Positions 24,738-36,000 of a DNA stretch of 64,000 nt are shown here, piece by piece. The stretch spans positions 7,074,508-7,138,507 of the forward strand of contig CM053331.1 in assembly GCA_028583605.1 (NCBI GenBank), read 5' to 3'. The position numbers and the translations under genes were made by a program. How positions within the stretch are numbered: position 1 is the first letter of the stretch; each line of letters starts with the position of its first letter. Under the pieces are notes generated by a model. It had not been told where the DNA came from and did not search any database. It worked only from the letters and a program-made list of their open reading frames with translations. This DNA is from Dastarcus helophoroides. Lineage: Eukaryota > Arthropoda > Insecta > Coleoptera > Bothrideridae.

Positions 24738-26025
24738 CCAATACTTTTTTATTTGTTTTTCCTCCAAATTTTGACTTAAGACTCAAAATCTACGTTTTTC
24801 GAGATTATAGCCCAATATAAAAGAAAAACTTCAACATTGAAAAGTTAAATTCAAAATTTTAAAAATTTTCACTTTGACTCGTTTTTTTTTCTAAACATTT
24901 TAACTCTAGTTGTGAAATTTTTCCCAACTAAGCTTAGATCAATTTTGGGTTTATTATTAAAACTTTGAATTTTAATTTCAAGAGTTCGAATTTGATTTCT
25001 TATTTGCTGAAAATATTTTTTTAAATAATTTAGAAAAGAAAGTCGAAAAAGTTGACTCTGAAAAGAAAGAATAAATAAAAAGATTCCACCTACTTAAAAT
25101 CACAAATTCATAATTTAAGAAAAAATTAAAAACTTTAAAAAAAATTCTAATTTGTGTCAAAATATTTTTTTTAACACTTATCTCTGCATTTTGACTTGAT
25201 CTAAGAATTTTAACTTTAGATATAAAGTTTCAAATTTATAATCCAAAATTGGAGATTATCGTTTCACGAATTTCTTGTTCTTATCTTGTTCTTACTGCAA
25301 GAGCAAGACATGAAATCTGTGAGCGAGAACAAGACAAGACAAGAAGTTGTTTTAACAAGATTTCTTGTCAAAAAATTAGCAAGAAGCAAGACTTTTGCTT
25401 TTTTCAATACTTTCTTAAAATCAGCTTTAAAAAAGTATTTTTAAATCTTTTTGAATACAAAATTCCTTTACAAGTAATAAATTCGAGCAACTGTTCTCGA
25501 ATAAAAATTTAGAAATATTGAAATTCCAGAAAATATTAAAATTGATCTTTTAATTTTTCCTTGAAATTAGAATCTTAACCCAATTTTTTTTAAATTTTTG
25601 TCCTCCAAGCTTTGACTTAAAACTCAAAATCAACGTTTTTCGACATTAGAGCCCAACTCGTTTTTTTCTAAACATTTTGACTCTAGTTGCGAAATTTTTC
25701 CCAACTAAGCTCAGCTCAATTTTGGGTTTATTATTAAAACTTTGAATTTTAATCTCAAGAGTTCGAATTTGATTTCTAATTTTCTGAAAATATTTTTTAA
25801 AATAATTTCGGAAAGAAAGTTGAAAAAGTCGACTCTAAAGTGAAAAATTAAATAAAAATATTGCACCTTCCTAAAATTACAAATTCAGAATTGGAGAAAA
25901 AGTTAAAAACTTCAAATAAATTCCGGTTTGGCTCAAAATATTGAAATTTCCAGTTTTAACGTAAAATTTTTGATTTTGTATTTTCATTTTGGAGCATTTT
26001 GAATTTTTCAAAAAAGGTAAAGTGA
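24738..26025. repeat. Satellite units of the left inner arm (~690 bp unit)
   Basis: It continues the left arm after the hAT insertion. It carries a second unit with ttcttgttcttatcttgttc (25266-25300) and gcaagaagcaagacttttgc. Reverse-complement copies lie at 27070-29260. Short frames here are repeat translations, not genes. Confidence 0.75.
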
Positions 26026-26029
26026 AACC

Positions 26030-27070
26030 TTACCCAAAATAACCCAAAAAAAAATTTCGCTTCAAAAACATAGGTTTAAATTCGGAAGGAAAATAATTCC
26101 ATAACACATAATTAAATAAATTAGGCGTAGAAAGGCCATCAATTAAAAAGAAAATGTTTTACAAAACTTATTAATGGTAAAGTTTTGAGTTGTTTTTTTA
26201 AAATTTAGAATTTAATTTCAAAATATCGACTTTCTTCTTGAAATTCTAAGATTAACGCCAAAATTTCCACTCTTTTCTCAAAATTTCAAGAAAAAAGTCA
26301 AAATTTCAAGTTTATCTGGAGTCAAAATTTCGATATCAAAATCAAAATTTCGATCTTATTAATCTCGGGATTTTTATAAAAAAGTTAGAATTTCGAGATT
26401 AAGAGGCAAAATATCGAGAAAAAAGTCGAATTTCAGAAGAAAAAGTCGAAATGTTGAGATTAAAGTTAAAATCCCAAGATTATTGAAGTCAAAATTTCAA
26501 TTTCGATTTTAAAATTTGTAGAAAAAAGTCGAAATACTAATCTCAAGCGCGAAATTTGTAAAAAAAAATATTTTAAATTGTATTCTTATTGTCCTTTCTA
26601 CACCGCTGTAATTTCGACTTTTTAAACCCACAATTAAATATTTAAGAAACATTGGAAAGGCATCGATGTATTGCTATAGCATACCGATGTTTGAGACTTC
26701 GATGTTTTATTGAAAAAAATATCGATGTTCAAACATCGATGCTTTTTTTAACGATCGCATCCTATGCATTCCTACTCTTCAAGAAATACTCAACATCTTT
26801 TTAATAAAGATTTGAAGGATTATAAATTGCAAGAAAATACTGAACATTTTATTTGGACGTTTGGAACTTTTTTCTAGAAATTTTAATTATTTGAAATTTG
26901 ATTTAAATTTTTCAGTTATCATTTTAACTTCAAAGTTGCATTTTGAAACGTTACATTCAAATTTGTTTAAGAAATTTTTGATAATATGCAATAGAAATGT
27001 TAATTTAATAATTTTGAAAGAAAATTGGAATTAGAAAATTTTGATAAAAACTTAAAATTTCTGAAAAAAA
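26030..27070. repeat. Central spacer of the inverted duplication; copy 2 of the 8020-9295 module
   Basis: Non-palindromic centre between the two arms, matching 8020-9295 in the same orientation. It includes an ATCGATG-rich MITE-like copy at 26640-26775. Confidence 0.7.
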
Positions 27071-30000
27071 TAAAAATGTTTGAAAAATTCAAAATGCTCT
27101 AAGATGAAAATGCAAAATCCGAAATTTTACGTTAAATCTAAAAATCTCAATATTTTGACACAAACTAGAATTTTTTTAAAGTTTTTAACTTTTTCTTTAA
27201 TTCTGAATTTGTGATTTTAAGTAGGTGGAATGTTTTTACTTCATTTTTCTTTTTAGAGTCGACTTTTTCGACTTTCTTTCCGAAATTATTTAAAAAATAT
27301 TTTCAGCAAATTAGAAATCAAATTCAAACTTTTGAGATTAAAATTCAAAGTTTTAATAATAAACCCAAAATTGACCTAAGCTTAGTTGGGAAAAATTTCG
27401 CAACTAGAGTCAAAATGTTTGGAAAAAAACGAGTCAAAGTGAAAATTTTTAAAATTTTGAATTTAACTTTTCAATGTTGAAATTTTTTTTTATATTGGGC
27501 TATAATTTCGGAAAACGTAGATTTTCAATTTTAAGTCAAAATTTGGAGGAAAAACAAATAAAAAAGGATTGGGTCAAGATTCTAATTTCAAGGAAAAAAT
27601 CAAAATATCAATTTGGATGTTTTCTGGAATTTCAATATTTCCCAATTTTAATTTGAGATGAGTTGCTCAAATGTATTACTTGTAAAGGAATTTTGTATTC
27701 AAAAAGGTTGAAAAACACTTTTTTAAAGCTTATTTTAAGAAAGCATTGAAAAAAGCAAAAGTCTTGCTTCTTGCTAATTTTTTGACCAGAAATCTTGTTA
27801 AAAGAGCTTCTTGTCTTGTCTTGTTTTCGCTCACAGATTTCGTGTCTTAAGAACAAGTGTCAGTAAGAACAAAATAAGAACAAGAAAGTCGTGAAACGCT
27901 AATCTAATCTCCAATTTTCGATTATAAAGTTGAAATTTTTTTCTGAAATTTAAATTTTTAAATTAGTCAAAAGGCAGAGAATATTGGTAAAAAAACTTAA
28001 ATTTTTACAAAATGGTTTCTCGAAATTTTGACTTTAATGCAAAACTGATGTCGAAATTTTGAGAAAAAACTTTAAAATGTCTAAAAAAATTCTTCTGCAA
28101 ATTTCTATTTAAACATTGTAATTTCTAATTTAATTTTGGTGAAACGGACTGGTCCTTGGTTATCTTCAAAAATTGAAACACAAAACTTCTCCCCTGAAAC
28201 CAAGAGAGATTTTGTGTTTTAAGTCATAGCTTGGAGGACAAAAAATTTTAAAAAATTGGGTTAAGATTCTAATTTCACGGAAAAATTAAAAGATCGATTT
28301 AAATGTCTTGTGGAATTTCAATATTTCCAAATTTTAATTCGAGAGGAGTTGCTCAAATTTATTACTTGTAAAGGAATTTTGTATTCAAAAAGGTTGAAAA
28401 ACACTTTTTTAAAGCTTATTTTAAGCAAGCATTGAAAAAAGCAAAAGTCTTGCTTCTTGCTAATTTTTTGACCAGAAATCTTGTTAAAAGAACCTCTTGT
28501 CTTGTCTTATTTTCGCTCACAGATTTCGTGTCTTAAGAACAAGTGTCAGTAAGAACAAAATAAGAACAAGAAAGTCGTGAAACGCTAATCTAATCTCCAA
28601 TTTTCGATTATAAAGTTGAAATTTTTTTCTGAAATTTAAATTTTTAAATTAAAGTCAAAATGCAGAGATTATTGTTAAAAAAACTTAAATTTTTACAAAA
28701 TGGTTTCTCGAAATTTCGACTTTAATGCAAAACTGATGTCGAAATTTTGAGAAGAAACTTTAAAATGTCTAAAAAAATCCTTCTGCAAATTTCTATTTAA
28801 ACATTGTAATTTCTAATTTAATTTTGGTGAAACGGACTGGTCCTTGGTTATCTTCAAAAATTGAAACACAAAACTTCTCCCCTGAAACCAAGAGAGATTT
28901 TGTGTTTTAAGTCATAGCTTGGAGGACAAAAAATTTTAAAAAATTGGGTTAAGATTATAATTTCAAGGAAAAATTAAAAGATCGATTTGAATGTCTTGTG
29001 GAATTTCAATATTTCCAAATTTTAATTCGAGAGGAGTTGCTCAAATTTATTACTTGTAAAGGAATTTTGTATTCAAAAAGGTTTAAAAACGCGTTTTTAA
29101 AGCTTATTTTAAAAAAGTATTGAAAAAAGCAAAAGTCTTGTTTGTTGCTAATTTTTTGACAAGAAATCTTGTTAAAACAACTTCTTGTCTTGTCTTGTTC
29201 TGCGCACAGATTTCGTATCTTGTTCTTGCAGTAAGAACAAGATAAGAACAAGAATTCGTAAGACGCTACTTTCCAATTTGGGATTATAAAGTTGAAATAT
29301 TATATCTAAAGTTTAAATTCTTAGATTAAGATCAAAATGCAGAGGTTAATGTTAAAAAAACTTAAATTTTTACCGAATCGTTCCTCGAAATTTTGAAACT
29401 TGAAAATGACGTCGAAATTTCGAGAAGAAACTTTAAAATGTCTAAAAAAAATCGTTCTGCAAATTTCTATTTAAACATCGTAAGTTCTAATTTAATTTTG
29501 GTAGGACGGACTGGTTCTTGGTTATCTTCAAAAATTGAAATACAAAACTTCTCCCTGAAACCTCTCTTGGTTTCAGGGAACAAGTTTTGTATTTCAATTT
29601 TCTAATTTAATACCAAAATTTTGCATTCGAATGTTTCAAATGAAAAAACTCAGAATTAAAAAAATTGTTTCCCAAAATTTCAAAACAATTTCGACTTAAA
29701 TTTGTTTTAAAACCAACATTTTGATGTGTAAACTCGTAGGGGAAATGTAATAAATGAAACAACTTTGGAAATTTACACTTTAATTTTAAAATTTATGAAA
29801 AACGTTTCATGAAAAGATTAATGTTGAAATTGAAGAGCGAACAAGTAAAACAAATATTTGAACAGAAAAGCTTCATTCGTTTAATAATTGGATCTATTGC
29901 AGTAATTAGTAAATGAGTTTAGCGTTTCAGAATGCAAATTGTATAAATAATGCACTTATGTATCCAGGTTTTGCCATTAATTTTCTTCACCGATATGAAT

Positions 30001-30170
30001 TTTAGTTAACAGTTAACATTCAACTTTTCAGTTGACTGCTGTATACTAAATAAATAAAATATTCTCCATAAATGTTTTATTAGGGTTTAAATATTTGAAA
30101 GCACTCAAATGTGTATTTAATTATATTGGAGTAGATTAAAAAAATCAGCCGAGTGAGACATTTAAACTCT
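27070..30170. repeat. Right arm of the large inverted duplication, three tandem units
   Basis: Reverse complement of the left arm. A unit recurs at about 688 bp: gaaacggactgg at 28141 and 28829, and an equivalent at about 29503. The first two units are nearly identical. Each unit contains a family A terminal fragment and a CAAGAACAAG-rich segment. The outer part (29260-30170) matches 18490-19420 inverted. Confidence 0.8.
29537..29601. mobile_element. Miniature family A foldback inside the satellite unit
   Basis: aattgaaatacaaaacttct followed by ccctgaaac faces gtttcagggaacaagttttg followed by tatttcaatt across a short centre. This is a collapsed palindromic version of the family A arm. Confidence 0.7.
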
Positions 30171-30174
30171 TATA

Positions 30175-33100
30175 TTTTAATTTATTTTAATTTTAAAATT
30201 TTTCTGAAAACTCTCATTGTTTTCAACATTTTAACCCTTTTTTGAAAATTTAAATTTGACTATTTGCATTTTTAAATTTCAACTTTTTTTGAAAAGTTCG
30301 TCTTATTTTTTAATATTTAGACTTTTTCAAGAATTTCCCTTTGTCCAAAATCACAATATCTTTCGTTTAGAGTTGAAATTCGAAGTGTAGACTTTTCTAG
30401 AATGTTTGGAAATGTTATTTTAAAACTTGAATCCTCTGAATAAATTTTCTGTTTAGGTGGAATATTGTATTTAAGAAAATTTTATTTTTTAATCCTAATA
30501 TTTTAAACCACAAAATCGATAATTTTTTTCAATGAATTTCAAATTTTTCGAAATCTCCTTCTGAAACTTTCCAGTTCGAGTTTAAAAGTTTTTTTATTTA
30601 TCAACGGTTATATGACAATTAAAAGTTTAAATTCAAAATTTCAACTTTTTTCATAATTGCAAATTTTTTAAAAAATTTTATTTGGAAATTTCAAAATTGT
30701 TTCAAAATTTTCTTTTTTATTTAACTTTCCAATTAAAATTTTCGATTTTATAAAAAATGTTCTACTGTTTTTAAAATTTCGGCTATCCAAAATTTTGGTT
30801 TTTTTGAAAATTTTAACTTCAAAATGTGAACCATTTTTCCAATAATTTTTGGATTTCTTCAATATGAAGACTCGGAAAAATTTGTTTTACTTTGAAAATT
30901 TGACCAAACATTTTTCAATTTTTTAAAATCTCGATTTTTTAAAAAAAAATTGACCATTTTTAAAATTTTATTCCACTTATTTCCAAGATTTTAACATTTT
31001 TGAAAATAACAAATTTTTAAAAAAAAATTCTTCAAATGTTTAAAATGTTAATTTCTTCAGTGTTGAAATTTATTTTTTAGAATTTCGATTGCCTTTTAAA
31101 AATCTTGGAAATTTTAGTTTTTCATGAACATTTTGACATTATTCAAAATTACGATATTTTCGAAAATTTAAAATTTTTTTTTAAAATTCTTTGTTTTCAG
31201 AATTTTAACGTTTCCTTTCAACATTTAAATTTGACTTTTTGTTTTTTAAATTTCAACTTTTTTTGAAAAGTTCGTCTTATTTTTTAATATTTAGACTTTT
31301 TCAAGAATTTCCCTTTGTCCAAAATCACAATATCTTTCGTTTAGAGTTGAAATTCGAAGTGTAGACTTTTCTAGAATGTTTGGAAATGTTATTTTAAAAC
31401 TTGAATTCTCCGAATAAATTTTCTGTTTAGGTGGAATATTGTATTTAGGAAAATTTTATTTTTTAATCTTAATTTTTTAAACCACAAAATTTGATAATTT
31501 TTTCAATAAATTTCAAACTTTTCGAAATCTCCTTCTGAAACTTTCCAGTTCAAGTTCAAAAGTTTTTTTATTTATCAACGCTAATATGAAAATTGAAAGT
31601 TTAAATTTAAAATTTCAACTTTTTTCATAATTAAAAATTTTTTTAAAAATTTTATTTGGAAATTTCAAAATTGTTTCAAAATTTCCTTTTTTATTTAACT
31701 TTCCAATTAAAATTTTCGATTTTATAAAAAATGTTCTACTGTTTTTAAAATTTCGGCTATCCAAAATTTTGGTTTTTTTGAAAATTTTAATTTCAAAATG
31801 TGAACCATTTTTCTAATAATTTTTGGATTTCGTCAATATGAAGACTTTCGGAAAAACTTGTATTACTTTGAAAATTGGTCCAAACCTTTTTCAATTTTTT
31901 AAAATCTCGATTTTTATTAAAAATTTTGACCATTTTTAAAATTTTATTCCACCTATTTCCAAGATTTTAACCTTTTTGAAAATTACAATTTTTTAAAAAA
32001 ATGTCTTCAAATGTTCAAATTTTTAAAATGTTAATTTCTTCAGCGTTGAATTTTTTTTTTAGAATTTCAATTACTTTTTAAAAATTTTGGAAATTCAAGT
32101 TTTCATGAACATTTTTACATTATTCAAAATTACGATATTTTCGAAAATTTAACTTTTTTTTTAAATTCTCATTGTTTTCAAAATTTTAACCTTTCTTTGC
32201 AACATTTAAATTTGACTTTTTGTTTTTTGAAATTTCAACTTTTTTTGAAAATTTCGTCTTATTTTTTAATATTTAGACTTTTTCAAGAATTTCCCTTTGT
32301 CCAAAATCACAATATCTTTCGTTTAGAGTTGAAATTCGAAGTGTAGACTTTTCTAGAATGTTTGGAAATGTTATTTTAAAACTTGAATCCTCTGAATAAA
32401 TTTTCTGTTTAGGTGGAATATTGTATTTAGGAAAATTTTATTTTTTAATCTTAATTTTTTAAACCACAAAATTTGATAATTTTTTCAATAAATTTCAAAC
32501 TTTTCGAAATCTCCTTCTGAAACTTTCCAGTTCAAGTTCAAAAGTTTTTTTTATTCATCATCAACGGTAATATGAAAATTGAAAGTTTTAATTAAAAATT
32601 TCAATTTTTTTCATATTTACGAATTTTTTTGAAAATTTTCTTTGGAAATTTCAAAATTGTTTCAAAATTTCTTTTTTTATTTAACTTTTCAATTAAAATT
32701 TTCGATTTTCTAAAAAATGTTCTACTTTTTTCAAAATTTCAGCTATCCAAAATGTTGTTTTTTTCGAAAATTTTAAGTTCAAAATTTGAACCATTTTTTG
32801 AGAACTTTTCTAATAATTTGGGAATTTCTTCAATGTCAAGACTTTCAGAAAAATTCGTTTTACTTTTAAAATTTGATCAAACATTTTTCAGTTTTTTAAA
32901 ACAAAATGTCAACACTTTGAAGAAATTGACATTTTAAAAATTTGTACATTTCAAAAAATTAAAAAAAAAAATTATTCCACTTATTTTCAAGATTTTACCC
33001 TTTGTGAAAATGACAAATTTTAAAAAAAATTTCTTCTAATGTTCAAATTTTTAAAATGTCAATTTCTTCAGTGTTGACATTTTGTTTTACAATTTCGATT

Positions 33101-33960
33101 ACTTTTCATAAATATTGAAAATTTTAATTTTTCATGAAAATTTTTACATTACTCAAAATTATGATATTTTCGAAAATTTTAACTTATTTTTTGAAATTTC
33201 CCATTGTTTTCAAAATTTTAACCTTTTTTCTGAAAATTTAAATTTGACTTTTCGTTTTTTAAATTCCAACTTTTTTTTGAAAATTCAGTCTTATTTTCTA
33301 AAAGTAAGACTTTTTCAAAAATTTTGTTTTGTCCAAAATCACAATATCTTTCGTTTCGAGATGAAATTCGAAGTGTAGACTTTTTTCAAATTTAAAACTT
33401 AAATCATCCTAATAAATTTTCTATTTTCGTGAAAATTTCTATTTAAGAAAACTCTCTTCTGAAACTTTCCAGTTCAAGTTCAAAAGTTTTATTATTTATT
33501 TTAAGTCAACGGTAATATGAAAACTGAAAATTTAATTTCAAAATTTCAACTTTTTTCAAAATTTTTTCGGAAATTTCGTAACTTTTTCCAATTTTAGAAT
33601 TTTTAAAATTGTCGATTTCTTTAATGTTTAAATTTTTTTATTAAATACCCACGTTTTTTAAAATCTTGGCTTTTTTCTGCAAATTTTTACTTTCTACGAA
33701 AATTTTGACATTCTTTAAAATTCTGACGCCTTATATTCAATTTTTCAATATTTTTGTCGTAAATCTCGGGTTTCCCAAAATTTCTACTCCTTTTCAGATT
33801 GTACTTGTTTTTGTGATAATTTTGATTTTTAAATTTCGCATTTTTCAAATTTTGGTTATTTTTTTCGTAAATTTTAATTTGTCCAAAATTTTGTCTTTTC
33901 AAAATTTTAAGCATTTTTAAAAGATTTTAAATTTTCTTATAGTTTTGGTTTTTCTTGAAT
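30175..33960. repeat. Higher-order repeat, unit ~975-1030 bp, about 3.5 copies
   Basis: The landmark tcttatttttt(a)atatttagactt recurs near 30301, 31275, 32257 and (diverged) 33289. Each is followed by cacaatatctttcgtttaga and gaagtgtagacttttctaga. The plus strand is T-rich throughout. Units 1-3 are well conserved and the last is degenerate. No genes. Confidence 0.85.
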
Positions 33961-33962
33961 AT

Positions 33963-34250
33963 TTAGTCTTTCAAAAAATTACACTTTTTTGAAAATTTGG
34001 AAATCCAGATTTACAATATTTTTCTATTCAGATTTTCTTTCAAAGCTGAAAATCGGAAAAGGGTTTCGATATTTCTAAAAACAATTCCGATTCTGATTCT
34101 TTTAATTGTTTTGATTTGTTGGTTGAAAAGCTGATTTTTTTAATTTGTAACCTTCAATACCGAAATAATCACGGGATCGCGGAATTGAGAAAATGTAACC
34201 TCCAAATCCCAGGATTAGAAATAAGGATCAGGATCGAATTCTCTAGTCTG
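33963..34250. repeat. Dispersed T-rich repeat module, copy 2
   Basis: Same-orientation match to 1-315, ending ggatcaggatcgaattctct. The CCCGGGAT words of copy 1 are degraded here. Confidence 0.75.
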
Positions 34251-34597
34251 GCGATCGCCACATTTTTCACGAATTCTTCATGGTAGACCCTTATTGAGCG
34301 GAAATATTATGTTTTTTTCAATTTATTTAACATTTCTTCGGCCCAGTTTGAGAATATTTAAATTTTTTATGGTTTGTTGACAATTTTCTAAACAGTTTTT
34401 GAAATGCGACTACGTGATATTTAAATTTATTGAAAACGTCACTTCATGACAGTTCACAAATTAAGAGGTTATTTTATTTTACATAGAATAGGTATAATGA
34501 AAAATAGGAGACCAAAAATTAGATATGGAAAAAATAAAAATTTTGTTTTTTTTTGATAAATTAGGAAAATATAAAAAAATACATAAAAAAAGTTGTA

Positions 34598-34644
34598 GCA
34601 CTGGACATCGATGTTTCGCTCTCATTTGAGCTCGTCAGCAGTGC
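34598..34644 (-). ncRNA. Hammerhead ribozyme, type I, left arm
   Basis: Read on the minus strand: stem I GCACUG/CAGUGC (6 bp), core CUGACGA, stem II GCUC-AAAUGA-GAGC (4 bp, 6-nt loop), GAAA, stem III from the self-complementary CAUCGAUG, and cleavage triplet GUC just before CAGUGC. All invariant core residues of the hammerhead (C3 to A9, G12 to A14, the A15.1-U16.1 pair, C17) are present. It would cut its own RNA after GUC. Short palindromic stem III motifs are usually more active as dimers. It is identical to the copy at 35054-35100. Confidence 0.88.
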
Positions 34645-35053
34645 ATAACATGGAAAGGGAAAAATGAGGAAGAAATACTTAAAAAAAATTTATTTTTTTT
34701 TAAATATAAAAGAGAAAAATAAAGAAATTTTAACATGAATAGACGTTTTATCATCAATTTACTGTGTTAAAAATTTATTGTGTTAAAAATTTAAATATTT
34801 GAAGCCCGATCCATAAGAAACAACTACTCCGAGGGCTAATACCCCTTCCGGCATTGAACTACACTTGTGGGTCGAACTTACATGCTCTTGGTGACTACTG
34901 TTCCTAATTTTTAACACAGTAAATTTTTAACACAGTAAATTGATGATAAAACGTCTATTCATGTTAAAATTTCTTTATTTTTCTTTTTTATATTCAAAAG
35001 AAAAAAAAATTATTATTAAGTATTTCTTCCTCATTTTTCCCTTTCCATGTTAT

Positions 35054-35100
35054 GCACTGCTGACGAGCTCAAATGAGAGCGAAACATCGATGTCCAGTGC
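35054..35100 (+). ncRNA. Hammerhead ribozyme, type I, right arm
   Basis: Plus strand: GCACTG (35054-35059), CTGACGA (35060-35066), GCTC/GAGC stem II (35067-35070 and 35077-35080), GAAA (35081-35084), palindromic CATCGATG (35085-35092), then TC, with predicted cleavage after 35094, and CAGTGC (35095-35100) closing stem I. The core is perfect and the sequence is identical to the inverted copy in the left arm, while the surrounding arms show several differences. Confidence 0.88.
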
Positions 35101-35396
35101 TACAACTTTTTTATGTATTTTTTTATATTTTCCTAATTTATCAAAAAAAACAAAATTTTTATTTTTTCCATATCCAATTTTTGGTCTCCTATTTTTCATT
35201 ATTCCTATTCTATGTAAAATAAAATAACCTCTTAATTTGTAACTGTCATGAAGTGACGTTTTCAATAAATTTAAATATCACGTAGTCGCATTTCACAAAC
35301 TGTTTAGAAAATTGTCAACAAACCATAAAAAATATAAATATTTCCAAACTGGGCCGAAGAAATGTTAAATAAATTGAAAAAAACATTTTTCACGAA

Positions 35397-36000
35397 ATTC
35401 GACTTTTTAAAATTTCAACTTTTTTCTTTGAAATTTCGTCATTTTTCGAAGTTTTCCGAAAGCTTAGATTCAATTTTCTGGCTCTTTTCCCAAAGTTCGG
35501 CTCTATTTCCAAATTTCAAATTTAATCTGAAAATTCGATCCCCCAGTTCATGTAGTTAAATAGTAGTAGTTAAATGAAAATATACATATATTTAGACGGA
35601 ACCGTTTCCGGTTTTTTTATCAATTTTTCAAAATGATTCTTGCCCCTGCCTGAACGAAATCCTGCATACGCCCGTAAATAGACATTTATTTTGCGGTTGG
35701 GGAAAAAGCAATACTCAAAATGATCAATAATTATTATCTTGTTAATTGTGGTTTTGACCTTTTAATACCTTTTTTAGCGCATTTTGCTTTTTTAGTGCCT
35801 TTGTAGATTTTTACTTTTGCTTAATTTGACATTTTCCTCAACTTTTCACCTTAGTTGATTGTGCCTAAAATCCGATCTTTATTCAGGACAAAATGGAAAC
35901 TTGTAAATGCGGATGTATCCAAATTTTCATACTTAAATTATTAAAAATCTAATCTTCTCGATTTGTTTTATATTTAATCAAACTATATTATTCGTTTAAG
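35397..36000. other. A+T-rich transition; possible transposon end near 35650
   Basis: 35397-35580 is short T-rich satellite resembling 7400-7440. Near 35645-35685, cccctgcctgaacgaaatcc and atacgcccg look like the end of a DNA element, but no partner end was found. The rest shows no gene. Confidence 0.35.

Larger units (their letters stand above)
34274..35383. mobile_element. Foldback element with paired hammerhead ribozymes
   Basis: Inverted arms 34309-34793 and 34905-35386 (about 485 bp each, very similar) surround a ~110-bp unique centre containing ccccttccggcattgaacta. A 13-bp direct repeat, catttttcacgaa, lies at 34261-34273 and 35384-35396 and is a likely target duplication. Each arm holds an identical 47-nt hammerhead motif in opposite orientation. 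Type I hammerheads with very short stem III are known from Penelope-like elements and retrozymes. No reverse transcriptase or GIY-YIG endonuclease is present, so this is at best a non-autonomous or remnant relative. Confidence 0.85.

Noticed and set aside
34940..35265. Open frames overlapping the right arm of the hammerhead foldback
   Set aside because: They occur on both strands because the arms are inverted copies and have no domain. The ribozyme explains the conservation better.
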